From Paulownia fortunei (taxonomy: Eukaryota > Streptophyta > Magnoliopsida > Lamiales > Paulowniaceae): a stretch of DNA of 64,000 nucleotides. Made by a program: the position numbers and the translations under genes. Location: contig CM033115.1 in NCBI GenBank assembly GCA_019321725.1, positions 8,566,673 through 8,630,672 on the forward strand. The letters run 5' to 3'. Positions within the stretch are counted from its first letter, which is position 1. Each line of letters opens with the position of its first letter. This document shows, piece by piece, positions 12,201 through 25,689 of this stretch. The notes under the pieces are model-generated. The model was not told the DNA's origin. It worked only from the letters and a program-made list of their open reading frames with translations, and ran no database searches.

Positions 12201-12214
12201 TAAGGAGGGAAAGA
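12201..12214 (+). other. A1 polypurine tract
   Basis: TAAGGAGGGAAAGA immediately precedes the 3' LTR start TGTAATACC, the expected plus-strand priming site. Confidence 0.85.
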
Positions 12215-12711
12215 TGTAATACCCAAGCCTCACACTACTCACTTAACCAATATGATTCATGCACTATATGCTACTTAAATGCTAATTTGCATTAACATCT
12301 ACATCGCATCTTTTATAGCATTCTTAATCATTATACCTCCAATGCTATCACTTGATATTAGTGGTTGAGATCCTACAACCTAATTAAGTGATTCTATATT
12401 TAGATAAGATAAAAAATAGATTGATAAATATAGTGGATAATTATAGGTTTTATGTTATAATTTTAGAAGTGTTAAAAGGTGTCACTAGTAAGCTTATATG
12501 ATTCGATTAGATTGGATCGAGGTATTTTAAAGGTATACATTTATAGATTAACATACTTGGGATATCGAACATGATATAATATGATTTAAGTGTCATAATA
12601 CAAGGTTCATACGTGCATGTGATTTTAGAAAATGAAAACTAGACAATCATTTAAGAATTGGATGTCGATCGGTTTGGAGATCGAATGAACGATTAAGAAA
12701 TTAGGGCATAA
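12215..12711 (+). repeat. A1 3' LTR, first part
   Basis: It starts TGTAATACCCAAGCC after the polypurine tract and follows the A LTR for about 500 bases to GGGCATAA, where an inverted LTR A interrupts it. It resumes at 15592. Confidence 0.9.
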
Positions 12712-15591
12712 TGTAACACCCCCCCCATTCCTACACAACCATATATATTGTATAATTTGACATGATAGAACCTGTGTGCATGCATGGAATATTTTTTTTT
12801 TAACATTTTAAGAAAAGCTAAATCACTTCTTACATACACAACCCTGTTTAAAATAAAAGGATCAGTATTTATATAAAAACACAACACCCACAACAACCAC
12901 AATATTTACATACTTAACTATAGTAAAGTTTTAAAAGAGAAATATAGTACCAATCTAAAAACATAATACACCAGACTCAAAATATAACAAGCCAACAAAA
13001 TAGCCCAACAGGTCGTCATCCATGTACACACTCCCTCAAACACCTGCAGGAGCTCCAACAGCCGACCAGCCAGCCAAAGATGCTTCAAGTATCATCGTAC
13101 TCACCTACAATGCATAAACTATATGAGCTAACGCTCAGCAAGTAAAGATTATGCATGTTAAAGAATAATCCACAATATCAAGTCATGCAACTCAAAATGC
13201 TATGCTCACAATGCAATTTTATGCATCAAAATATTTCTCTCAAAATTATTTCTTTCTTGGGCCCCTGACCAACGCTACTATCTCATGCACTGGAAAAGAG
13301 CTCTGTATACCGCCATAACCCAACGACCAATAATCATATAAGCATGCAAATCCATACATACTCATACGCATGCAAATCCATGCACGCGAACCTGCAAATC
13401 CATGCATAACACCATGCAAATCCATGCATGCTTCGGTACACTAGTAGTGGTCAACAAAACATTTTCCTTTCTCTGAATCATGCCGTGCAATGCAAGATTT
13501 ATCACAATGCTAGTATATGATGCATGCACGTGCTAATGACAATGCCCATGTATGTATGCTCAATGGAGAGCCCTCTACTATGCACATATGATTTATGATA
13601 TTACATATAATTCACACATCTACTATGTCTATGCATTGTAGTTGCAAATGAATCTTTACTTACCTTTCACTTGGTTGGTGGCTTAGTCTAAATTTGTTTA
13701 GTATTCCTCTCCAACCTTAGATGTAAAATAGCCTGTAATATTACCCAACATCAAGAACCATTCCCAATTTGGCAAGTTGAAAGCACAAAATCTCATACTA
13801 GACCTCAAACACCAAGCTATAAGCTAACAATCAAGCTTTCACAAACTAGAACCCAATATAGCCCCTCAAATACCTCGATTTCTCATTTTAAATACATGAA
13901 AACATCATTAAATTGAAGTATTATAACTCTAATAGCATGTACCTAATTGTTAACACTCAATAGCAACATGTCTAGGTTGAAACATGCTAAGTGATCAAAT
14001 GTGGCAGATTCACATTTTCATATTTTCTTGCTGTCAAGTTTAGTTGTATGATAATTTTAACATCCCTAAACATATCCAATCACTCCAAAAATTTTACCAC
14101 ACTTATATAACATGTATATAAATGTAACCATATCATAGAATTTATAAAAATCACGGATATAGCTTCCCAAGTTCAGCTCTCTTCACGACATACTGAAATA
14201 GATTATTTCCTACCGTGACAGTTTTGCACACTTCATGACATTAATGGTTTTGGCACCCTTAAGTATATTCAATCACTCCAAAATTTTCACCATACTTAGA
14301 TAACATATATAATGAGACAACCAGGTCATATTATTACCAAAAATAATCGATTTAGCTCCCTTAATTCAGTTTCCTTCACAGCACACCAAAACAGATTTTG
14401 CTATTTTGGCAGTTTGAGTGTTTCTCCAATATCATTCTCTATTTCAATTTCCAACTGATAAAAATTCATTCCAATACTCTTAACTCATATATGGTCATGT
14501 AAATGGTAATACTTATAGGTTTTATTCAACATACCATACACTTTTGAAGTCTAAAACACAAGAAAACAGTAAGATGACAGTTTCTGCCACAAGTATTTCC
14601 TATTAAGTGTTTGTGATCAAAAATCCTTTCTTTGTGCACCAAAGTCTAACTAAAAACTTCCTAACACTTTTATAAGAGATATTTAAAGCTTAATAAGCCA
14701 TAAAACCATTCATAATAATCTGAAAACCAAAGGCAAAACCGTAGATAAGTGTTACCTATGCAGATTTTGAGGCTAACTTGATGGTAATCACTTCTTCTTT
14801 GCTTTTCTTGCTTTTATTTCAACTTGGAATCAATTTGGATCACATGGAGACCTTAAGGTGTGTGTTTGGAAGGTGAAAATGGCTGAAATGAGGGTCTGGT
14901 CGTTGCTTAAGGGTGAAGGGTTTGAGGTGTTAGCTTGAGATGTTAGCTTAAGCTTAATAAGAAAGCACGAGGTGGCAAGTAAATGGCAAATCTGATTTTC
15001 TCCCTTATCTTGCAGTCCTAATCTTGTGTGTCTCATCTATTTTTATTTGGTTGCAACCTATCTTAATCACCATTCATTCCCATAGGTAATTCCTATGTCC
15101 GTTCATTCGATCTCCAAACCGATTCGCATCCGATTCTTAAAGAATTATCTAGTTTGCATTTCTAAAATCATATGCACATAAGGGCCTTGTAATATGACAC
15201 TTAATTCATATTATATCATGTCCAATATCCCATGTATGCTAATTTACAAATATATACTTTTGAAATAACTTGATCAAATCAAATTAAACCGTATAAGGTT
15301 ACTAGTAACACTTTTAGCACTTCCAAAATTATAACCTATATATCCCATCTATATCGAATATTGATCCACCTCATTTTCTTCTTATTTCAATATAAATTCA
15401 ACTACTTAGATTAAAAAATTCAATAACTAATATCGTGCAAGAGTTTCAGAATTAAGTTTAATATTCAAGAATGTCATATAAAATGAAATAAATTATGCAA
15501 TGTCAATAAAAATGCAAATAGCATATAAAATTAACATGTAATGCATGAATCATATTTAGCCATGTGAGTAGTAAGAGGCTCGGGTATCACA
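12712..15591 (-). repeat. Solo LTR of family A in reverse orientation
   Basis: A complete A LTR (about 2.88 kb) reads on the minus strand from TGTGATACCCGAGCC (15591) to GGGGGTGTTACA (12712). It is flanked by CATAA (12707-12711) and TATAA (15592-15596), a 5-bp target duplication with one C-to-T change. The host LTR continues across it in register (GGGCATAA then ATGTATTATC). No internal element sequence is present, so it is a solo LTR left by recombination between two LTRs of one copy. Confidence 0.9.
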
Positions 15592-18173
15592 TATAATGTA
15601 TTATCCGATCATATGGAGATTAAAGTAGGTTCTACATAGATAAATAAGTAATGAGAAACACTAGATTAGAGCTGTATAATATGTGAAAAATATCAGATTT
15701 GAACCACAACTTGACACCACAACCTTGCCACCTCAAGCTTTGCCATCTCAAGCTTCCACCTCAACCTTTCTTCATTTCTATCCTTAAGCCACGACCAAAA
15801 ACTATTTTTTGAGCTATTTCACTTCCAAAACCTTCATACTGAATGTTAGAAATTTCTCTCAAGTAATTCCAAGTAAAGAAAAAAGTGAAGGAAGCAAAGG
15901 GAAGTAAGGAGGAGCAAGTTGAAGCTAAAATCTGTGCATAGGTGGGTGAGCTTTAACTCATGCTTTTGATTTAAGTTCTTGAATTGTTTGAGGGTTTATG
16001 AATTTTAAAGCTTCTATTATTGATTATAATCATGTTAGTATGTTATTTGTGGTCTTATAATTCTCAAAAGAAGGATTTTTAGTTGCAAAATCACAATAAA
16101 AATCACTAGGGACAGAAACTGTATACTTGCTGATTTTTTATATTTATGCTCTATATATGTATAATAACTTGATTAATATGTATTTCACCATATATGTATT
16201 TATATATGAGTCTAGGTGATGTATGTAAGTTTAGAGAGGTTATAAATTGTAATACAGCGTGATAATTAAAGAGGTGCTCAGAACTATCTTCTTTGAAATT
16301 CAGATTTTGTCCTATGTGAATGGTGCTGGTTTAACATCAATTAAATCCATTAGTTTTGGTAGTACTTCAATCTCGTTGTCTCCTTATATATGTTATCTAA
16401 GTATGGTGAAAATTTTAGAGTGATTATATATACCTAAGGGTGCCAAAATCATTAATGTCATGAAGTGTGCAAAACCGTCACGGTAGGAAAACAATCTATT
16501 TTAGTATGTCGTGAAGAGAGTTGAAATTGGGAAGCTATATCCATGATTTTTAGAAATTATATGATATGGTTACATTTATATACATGGTATCTAAGTGTGT
16601 TAAAAATTTGGGAGTGATTAGATATGCTTAGGAATGTCAAAATTATCATGCAACTAAATTGGATAGCAAGAAAATATGAAAATGTGAATCTGTCCCATTT
16701 TATAACTTAGCATATTTCAACCTAGACATGTTGCTATTGAGTGGTAACAATTAGGTACATGATATTAGAGTTATATTACTTCAATTACATGATGTTTATA
16801 TGTATCTAGGATGAGAAATTAAGGTATTGGAGGGACTAAATTGGGTTCTAGTTTGTAAAACCTAGATAGCTTAGTGTTTAAGGTCTTAGTATGATATTTT
16901 ATGCTTTCAACTTGCCAAATTGGGAATGATGCTTGATGTTGGGTAATATTACACCCTATTTTACATCTAGGATTGGAGGGGAATAATAAACAAATCCAGA
17001 CTAAGCCACCAACCAAGTGAAAGGTAAGTAAAGATCCATTTGCAACTACAATGCATGAACATAGTATGTCTTGAAGCATTTATACCTAATGTGTTGATAG
17101 TATTAAATTTGACTGAGAGTCTTATGATTCTTGAAACACGTTGAGAGCAAGATGAGTTGCATTTCATATTGAACATACTACTCATGAGCATTTACATGTG
17201 CATGCACGACATATGAGTATAGTGGAGGTTTTTGCATGCACAATATGATTTGAGACATGGTTTTCAAAAAGAAAATATTTTGGTTGGCCACTACTAGTGT
17301 ATCGAGGCATGCGAGGCATTCTTATATGATATTTTAGGGTGCCATGAGTGTTACTTCTCAAAGGATCACAAGGGTTGATAGGGGGTGTGCCTTTGGTGGT
17401 CACAAGAGGGCGGACCACTTGACTGTGCCTTTATTGACTCCACCAGTAGGAAGACTTCTGTTGGATCACAGGGAAAGACAGGGGGTGGACCTTTGGTGAT
17501 CCTAGAAGATAGCCTTTACACTGAGTTAATTTGTTTATGGCCATGTTATTATTATTATTGTTCAGAGCTCTATTCGGTGCATAGTAGGTGAGCCAAAGGC
17601 CCAATAAATGAAGTGATTTTTAATAAAAACTCTTTGATTTATGAGTACTCAATTTGACACATTTATAACATGATATCTTAGAGTTGAGTTGCATGAGATT
17701 TTATATCATACTTTTGTCATGCATGATTTTTACTTATTGAGTGGTAGCTCATGTAGTTCATGCATTATAGGTGAACATGGTGAGACTTGAGACCTTTGGT
17801 TTACTGGCTGGCAGTGGAGCTCCTACAGGCTTTCAAAAATTATCGTATTTGGATGACGACCTGTTGGGCTATTTTATGTGCTGTATTTTTTATTTTACAG
17901 TTATTGTATTATATTAGTGACTTTATTCTGTATATCACTTTCAAAACTCCTTTGTGATAAAGAGTTTAGGTTTGTGATGGTTTTGATAGATTTGGTTAAT
18001 ATTTAATAACTACCTATGTATATACAGTTTTATAGGATATGAAAGCACTATACTTTTATCAATGTTTTGTTGAACTGAGTAAAAAAAGAGTTATACACAT
18101 GCATACCTGCATAAATTATGTTGCACAGGTTGTTTATATATATACTTATACATATTGTTGGGAGGTTGTGACA
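15592..18173 (+). repeat. A1 3' LTR, second part
   Basis: It resumes the A LTR at the point interrupted by the solo LTR and ends GGGAGGTTGTGACA at 18173. It includes the region around 17340-17510 with the internal imperfect tandem repeat. The following base begins pol sequence of another A element. Confidence 0.85.
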
Positions 18174-18500
18174 CTCAACCTCTTTGCATCAATGTCTTGA
18201 GTTCACAATGTGTTTCATGTGTTCATTTTTAGAAAGTATATCATGAATTTATCTCATCTTCAAAAGAAGAAACCAATAGAACTAAATTGAGGTTGGAGAT
18301 AGGAAGAAAGACCTATAGAGATTTTAGTAAGGGATGTAAAATAACTTGAATATGAGAATATAACATTAGTTAAAGTATTGAGGAGAAGTTAATCAACAAA
18401 AAAAACTACTTAGGAAAGGAAACATAAAATGATAATTAAATATCTAGAACTTTTTAGTAAGTAAAAATTCAAAGAAAAAATTTTTATAATGAGGAGAGAA
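18174..18500 (+). pseudogene. Pol 3' end of a third A element (A3)
   Basis: Decayed coding sequence resembles the integrase end and chromodomain-like tail seen in A1 and A2: VHNVFHVFIFRKYIMN, EERPIEIL and LVKVLRRS are readable among stops. It runs straight into a purine-rich stretch (GAGGAGAGAA) and an A-type LTR start at 18501. It is therefore the downstream part of an element that A1 split; the upstream part is not on A1's left side in this window. Confidence 0.75.
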
Positions 18501-21370
18501 TGTAATATATGAGCCTCACACTACTCAATTGACCAATATAATTCATACATTACACATTATTCATATGTGCTTGCATTAAAACTAGCATATCATGATCTAT
18601 TTTACCATATAATCACATTTGATTATCAAATTTTTAGAAAATCTCATATGGTGTTAGTTGTCGATCATCATAATATAAGTAATCAACACTAAATTGAAAT
18701 AAGAAGAAAATGAGATTGATCAATATTAGATATAGATGGGAAATACATGTTATAATTTTGAAAATGTTAAAGGTGTTACTAGTAAGCTTATACGATTTGA
18801 TTTAATTTCATCTAGGTATTTCAAAAGTATATATCGGTAAATTGCATATTTGGGACATTGGACATAAGATATTATGATTGAAAGGTGATGTTACAATATT
18901 TATTTATATATAAGATTATATAATTTTTAATATGGACAATTTATTCAAGAATCGGGTGACAATCGGGTAAGAAATTAAATGAACGGCTAGAAAATTAACT
19001 TATGAATTATCTATAGGATCTTGTGGTAATTAAAATAGGATACAATAAAATTAATGTATAGTAAGATATATTTGATCTAGGCTTAAAAGATGGGTGAAAC
19101 ATCAGATTTATACCATAACTTGCCACCTCATGCTTGCTACCAAGCTTGAGCAAGCACCTCAAGTGCCATCTCAAGTTTTCCTTCACTCCTAGCTATTAAC
19201 CCACAGTCCTCAACCATTTTTCAGTCATTTTTAGGGTCCAAACTCATGTCAAAAGCTCTTTAAGCTGGTCCTAAGTGATTCCAAGTGATAAAAAAGGTCA
19301 AAGGAAGCAAAAAGAAAGTAGTAATCACGAGTAGAAGCTAAAACTGGCATACGTGAGGTTCATCTACAGTTTTGACTTCAATGTTTATATTAGTTGAGGG
19401 TTTTGTGATTTCTTAAGATTCTTATCTCGTTCATGCTTATTTCTAGTTTATTGAGCTTTAAATATCCAAGAAACCTTGGGTAAATCCTATATTTATCATC
19501 ATGAACATGTTTATATAGGAGTTAAGATTATGTATATGGTTTTGATAGCTTAGGAATTAAAATATGGCATGATAATTAAAGAGATGCCCAAAACTATCAC
19601 CATCGAATTTCAGATTCTGTCCTTTATGAAGGGGACTAGTTTTACAGCATTAAATCCATTAGTTTTGGCAAGACTATGACCTGGTTATCTCTATGTATAT
19701 GTTAAGTATGGTAAAAATTTGGTAGTGATTGAATATACTTAAGGGTGCCAAAACCATTAATGTCATGAAGTGTGCAAAACTGTCACGGTAGGAAAAATTT
19801 GTTTCAGTATATTATGAAGGAAGCTAAATTTGGGAGGCTATATCCATGAGTTTTAGCCATCCTATGACATGGTCACATTGTCTTTGATGTTAGATAAGTG
19901 TGATAAAAATTGGAGAGTGAATGAATATGTCTAAGGGTGTCAAAATCATCATGCAAGTTAATGTGCCAACAAGAAAATATGAAATTATGAATCTGTCCCA
20001 TCTGGTTCATTAACATGTTCCAACATAGATGTAGTGCATTTAATCCCTAACATTTAGGGGGATGTTATAAGATTTATAATACATCAATTAAGTGAGGTTA
20101 GTATACATTTAAGATGTCGAACAAAGGTGCTTAAAAAGTTGTATTTGGTTATAGTTTCTAAGTGGTAAGTTTATTTAGTTAAATTGAGATTCATGATCTT
20201 TATACTACTTTAGGTATAATGAACTTGTTAATTGAGGATGATGATTGATATCTTTTATTTTTACAGATTATTTCACATCAAGGGTTAGGGAGTAATACTT
20301 AAGAAATCTAGAAGTAACACGCAACCGATCAAATATAAGTGAAAATTCATTTGCAACTGCAACGCATGGACATAGTATTTCTTGTCTTATATATATTAAA
20401 TATGATCCTTGTGTCTTCATGAGTGTATTATGAGTATTATAAATATCTTATAGTGCATACGTTGATTGGATGATAGGACATGGAATCCATTGTGTCATTG
20501 AACATGTCATTCATCAACATTTACATGTGTATGCATAACACGTACTCACAGTTGAGGTGTTGCATGTATTCCATTATTTTCAAAAGGAAAATATTTTGCT
20601 TGGCCACTACTAGTATACCGAGGCCTGTGTAGCCTATTTATATAATATTTTGGGCCGTGTGAGTATTACTTCTCAGAGGATTATAAGAATTGATAAGGGG
20701 TTTGCCTCTAACGGTCACGAGAGGGTAGACCACTTGACTGTGCCCTTATTAACTTCGTCGTGAGAAGACTTTAGGAGGATCGAAGGGAAAGACAGGGGGT
20801 GGACCCCTAGTAATCCAGAAGATGGCCCCTAGATTGAGTCAATTTGTTTATGGACATATGATTATTAATATTGTTCAGAGCTCTATCCAGTGCATAGTAG
20901 GTAGGCCAATGATCTAGTGATGGAAAATGATTTTGAATGAATTGTTTTGGTTTAGGAGCTTGTATTCCTGGCATGATATCATAGAGATGCATCGCATATA
21001 TGTTAGATTATCTGTTCAGCATGCATGATTTTCACTTATTGGGTGTTAGCTCATGTAGTTCATGCATTGTAGGTAAGCACGGTGATACCTAAGACTCTGA
21101 GGCTACTGAGCTAGTTATTGGAGCTCCTATAAGCTTTTGAGGATCACTGTACATGGATAACGATCTACTAGGTTGTGTTGTGGGCATATTCTAATATTTA
21201 CAGTCATTATTATGGTGTAAATTACTGTCTATATATAAAGGGTTACAAGATGCAAAATGTCCTTACTTCTTCTGAAAGTATAGGCTATTATTTTAATTTT
21301 CAAGTCTATCGTATTATGACTTTGGGATGACGTGTCCCATATAACTTGACAGAGTGGTGGGGGCATTACA
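18501..21370 (+). repeat. A3 3' LTR
   Basis: It begins TGTAATATATGAGCC and ends GGGGGCATTACA, 2870 bases, aligning with the other A LTRs throughout, including the internal tandem repeat near 20670-20830. The next base belongs to an Athila-like reverse transcriptase, so A3 inserted there. It is one of the more diverged A LTRs. Confidence 0.85.
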
Positions 21371-22534
21371 CTTTATTAATCAATTATTGGAGAGGCTTGC
21401 GGCTTTTGAATTTTATTGCTTTCTTGATAAATAGATATTCAGGTTATAAACAAATTGCAATAGCTCTCTAGGATCATGAGAAAACTAATTTCAGTTGTCC
21501 TTACATTACATTTGTATTTCAGAGAATGCCATTTGGTTTGTGTAATGCACCCAGTATATTTTAAAGATGCATGATGGCTATTTTTCATGATATGGTTGAA
21601 AATCTTCCTGAGAATTTTAGGGATGATTTTTTGATCTTTGGGTCTTCATTTGATGCTTGCTTGTCTAATCTTGATTTTATATTAGCTAGATGTGAGGAGA
21701 CAAATCTCATCTTGAATTAGAAAAAATATTATTTTATGATAAAAGAAGGTATTGTCCTTGGTCACATGATCTCATATAGGGGACTTTAGGTGAATAGGGC
21801 TAAGATGGAGCTGATTGAGAAGTTACCTTCTCCTACATCGATGAAAAGAGTGAGAAGTTTCTTAGGTCATATTGGATTCTACCACTCATTTATCAAGAAC
21901 TTTTCACAAATTGCTAAACCCCTCTCAAGTGTTCTTGTTAAGAATGCACATTTTAACTTCAATGATAATTATTTATAGGCATTCCACACTTTGATGGAGA
22001 AGCTAATCACTGCACCCATTATCGTGGCACTCGATTGGAGCCTATCATTTGAGTTTATATGTGATGTAAGTGATGTAGCTATTGGTGAAGTCCTTGGGCA
22101 AAGAAAGAGCAAGGTATTCCAAACCATTTACTATGCTAGTCGTACTGTGAATGAAGCACAACAAAATTATCCACAACTAAAAAAAACTTCTAGCCATAGT
22201 ATTTGCATTTGATAAGTTTCATTCATACCATGTTTTAACCAACATGGTTGTGTACACAGACTACTCAACACTTAAATACCTTCTTGCTAAGAAATATGCA
22301 AAACCAAGGTTAATAAGATGGATTCTTTTATTTCAAGAATATAACCTTGAGATTAGAATAAGAAGGGTATGGAAAAAGATGTTGTGGATCTCTTGTCTTG
22401 GATAGAGAGTCCTAGTGTTGAGCATGATGATGTTGAAATAATTGATGAAAATTTTTTAGATAAGCAATTGAATGTTATGTCATCACCCCCTTGGTTTGCA
22501 AAATTTGCCAACTATATTGTGTCTGCATTCCTAC
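21371..22534 (+). pseudogene. Athila-like reverse transcriptase and RNase H fragment
   Basis: Readable pieces run from FINQLLERLA and FYCFLD through RMPFGLCNAP and FRDDFLIFGSS (FxDD catalytic pair retained) to NRAKMELIEKLPSPTSMKRV and the start of RNase H (EFICDVSDVAIGEVLGQRK). It ends after WFANFANYIVSA, the linker just before integrase, where the A2 5' LTR starts. Multiple stops and frame changes occur (near 21430, 21565, 21715, 21790, 21976 and 22210). It may be the same old element as the tail at 58429, but this cannot be shown here. Confidence 0.75.
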
Positions 22535-25532
22535 TGTAATACCCAATCCTCAAGCTACTCACTTGACCAATATGATTCAGGCATGATATGCTATTTATAT
22601 GCTAATTTTCATTAACATCTACATGGCATCTCATATATCATTCTTAATCATTAGACTCCCAATACTATCACATGATGTTAATGGTTAAGATCCTATAACT
22701 TAATTAAGTAATTCTATATTTATATAAGATAAAGAATAGATTAGTTAATATAGTGGATATTCATACGTTATATGTTATAATTTTAGAAGTGTTAAAGGTG
22801 TCACTAGTACGCTTCTATGATTCGATTCAATTAGATCGAGGTGTTCTAAAATTATACATCCATAGATTAACATATTTGGGATATCGGACATGATATAGTG
22901 TGATTTAAGTGTCATAATACAAGGTTCATATGTGCATGTGATTTTAGAAAATGAAAACTAGACAATCATTCAAGAATCGAATGTCGACCGGTTTGGAGAT
23001 TAAAGGAACGCTTAAGAAATTAGGGCATAATATATTATCAAATCATACATAAATTAAAGTAGGTTGTAGATAGATAAATAAGTAATGAGAGACACTAGAT
23101 TAGGGCTGCATAAGGTGTGAATCACATCAGATTTGAATCACCACTTGACATCTCAAGCTTTGCCACCTCAAGCTTCCACCTCAACCTTTCTTCATTTCTA
23201 TCATTGAACCACGACCATAAATCATTTTTTGAGCTATTTCACATCCCAAACCTTCATATTGAATTTTAGAATTTTCTCTCAAGTAATTCCAAGTAAAGAA
23301 AAAGGTGAACGAGGCACAAGAAACTAGGGAGGAGCAAGTAGGAACTTAAAACTATGCATAGGTAAGTTTAACTCATGTTTTTTATTTAAGTTCTTGAATT
23401 GTTTGAAGGTTTATGATTTTATAAAGCTTCTATTATTGTTTATAATCAATTTAGGAAGTAATTTGTGGTCTTATATTTCACAAAAGGAGGATTTTTAGTT
23501 GCAAAATCACAATAAAAATTACTAGGGACAGAAACTATGTACTTGCTGATTTTTTATATTAAAGCTTTATATATGTTTAATAACTTGATTAAAACCTGTG
23601 TATTTCACCATATACGTGTTTATATATGATTCTAGGTAATGTATGTAAATTTAGGGAGATTATAAATTGAAATATAGTGTGATAATTAAAGAGATGCTCA
23701 AAACTGTCTTCTTTGAATTTTAGATTATATCCTCTGTGAATGGGGCTAGTTTTACAGTAATAAATCCATTAGTTTTTGCAATACTTTGACCTAATTATCT
23801 CTTTATATATGTTATCTAAGTGTGATGAAAATTTGGGAGTGATTGAATATACTTAAGGGTGCTAAAACCATTAATGTCATGAAGTATGCAAAACAATCAC
23901 AGTAGGAAAAATCTGTTTCGGTATGTTGTGAAGAAAGCTGAACTTGGGAAGCTATATCTATGAGTTTTAGCAATTCTATGATATGGTTACATTTTTTTCG
24001 ATGTTATATAAGTGTGACAAAAATTAGGGAGTGAATGAATATGTCTAAGGGTGTCAAAATCATCACGCAATTTAGTGTGGCAGCAGGAAAATGTGAAACA
24101 GTGAATCTGTCCCATTTGGTTCATTAAAATGTTCTAACATGGATGTGGTTCATTTAATCCCTAAAATTTAGGGGGATGCTATAAGAGTTATAATACATCA
24201 ATTAAGTAAGGTTAGTATATATTTAAGATGTGGAACAAAGGTGTGTAGAAGGTTGTATTCGGTTATAGTTTCTAAGTGGTAAGGTTGTTTAATCAAATTG
24301 AGATTCAAGATCTTTATACTACATTGATGAACCTATTAATTAAGGATGATTGATATCTTATATTTTTATAGATTGTTTCACATCTAAGGTTAGGGAGTAG
24401 TTTAACACACAACCGATCAAAAGTAAGTGAAAACCATTGTGCAACTACAATGTATGGGCATAGTATTTCTTGCCTTATCTATATTAAATGTGATCATTGT
24501 GTCTTGATGAGTGTATTATGAGTATTATAAAGATCTTATAGTGCATACGTTGCTTGGATGATAGGACATGGGATCCGTTGTTTCATTGAATATGTCATTT
24601 ATCAATATTTATATGTGCATGCATAATATGTGCTCACAGTTGAGGTTTTGCATGCATGATATTATTTTCAAAAAGAAAATATTTTGGTTGGCCACTACTA
24701 GTGTACTGAGGCCTGTGTGGCTTATTCATATGATATTTTGGGATGCTGTGAGTATTACTTCTCTAAGGATCATAGGGGTGGATAGGGGGTGTTTCTTTGG
24801 TAGTCACGAGATGGTGGACCTCTTAATTGTGCCCTTATCGACGCCGCTGGTGGGAAGACTTCTAGAGAATCACAGGGAAAGACATGGGGTGGACCTCTGG
24901 TGATCCCAAGAGATGGCCCTTAGACTTTGTCGATCTGTTTATGGCCATGTGATTATTGATATTGTTGATAACTCTATCCGGTACATAGTAGGTAGGCCAA
25001 GGGCCCAATGATGGAAAATAACTTTGAATGAACTATTTTTTATGCACGAGTCTGTATTTTTGTCGTGATCTTATATAAATGCACTGCATATGTGTTAGAT
25101 TATTCCTTCATCATGCATGATTTTTACTTACTGAGCATTAACTTATGTAGTTCACGCATTGTAGGTGAGTTTGGTGATATTTGAAGCCGTGGACTTACTG
25201 GGCAAGCAACTGGAGTTCCTATAGGTTCTAAAGATCGGTGTATATGGATGACGACCTGTTGGGCTGATTGTTAGCTTATTTGATTTTGGAATCTGTTGTA
25301 TTAAATTTTGGGACATGTACTGTGTGCTACTTTTAAAACTTTTATATACATGAGTATGTAAATATTGTGATTGTTATGGGTGCTCTGCAGGTATGTATAT
25401 ATTAGTTTGTGAGTGAAAAAATAGTTTATTATTTATTGAGTTGTTATAGGAAAAAAAAATTATGTATGCTCACAGGTTCTATCATGTCAAATTATACTAC
25501 ATATATAGTTGTATAGTAATGGAGGTATTACA
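22535..25532 (+). repeat. A2 5' LTR, complete
   Basis: It begins TGTAATACCCAATCC and ends GGAGGTATTACA, 2998 bases, with 9-bp inverted ends (TGTAATACC/GGTATTACA). It lies in the Athila-like pol and is followed directly by the primer site. This is the best-preserved LTR A in the window and the best reference for the family. Confidence 0.9.
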
Positions 25533-25535
25533 GAG

Positions 25536-25547
25536 TGGTATCAGAGC
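25536..25547 (+). other. A2 primer-binding site (initiator tRNA-Met)
   Basis: TGGTATCAGAGC, three bases inside the LTR, is a perfect 12-base match to the initiator tRNA-Met 3' complement used by many plant retrotransposons. Confidence 0.9.
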
Positions 25548-25689
25548 ACAGTTACATGTTCTATGACTTTCCATGTACATAACTTGGAACTTGTGGAAGC
25601 ACAGCCTTGCTCGCAAGTTTTTTTTTATTACGTGATGCATTATTATTTCATGAATTATATTGGTCATGTTCTAAAATAGTATTTCAGTC

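Larger units (their letters stand above)
6660..18173 (+). mobile_element. Gypsy family A element A1 (Tekay/Del-like chromovirus)
   Basis: The order is: truncated 5' LTR, primer-binding site, gag, protease, RT, RNase H, integrase with chromodomain-like end, polypurine tract, 3' LTR. The 3' LTR is interrupted by an inverted solo LTR A. The long LTRs, initiator-Met primer site and post-integrase segment (EERPVEIL ... EEATW ... KVKYLELL) fit the Tekay/Del lineage. The 5' LTR lacks roughly its first two thirds, so no target duplication can be checked. The right end (18173) joins a pol end of another A element, so A1 appears to have inserted into it. Confidence 0.85.

Noticed and set aside
24568..24903. 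A 111-codon open frame on the plus strand
   Set aside because: It lies wholly within the A2 5' LTR and is not kept open in the equivalent part of other LTR A copies.
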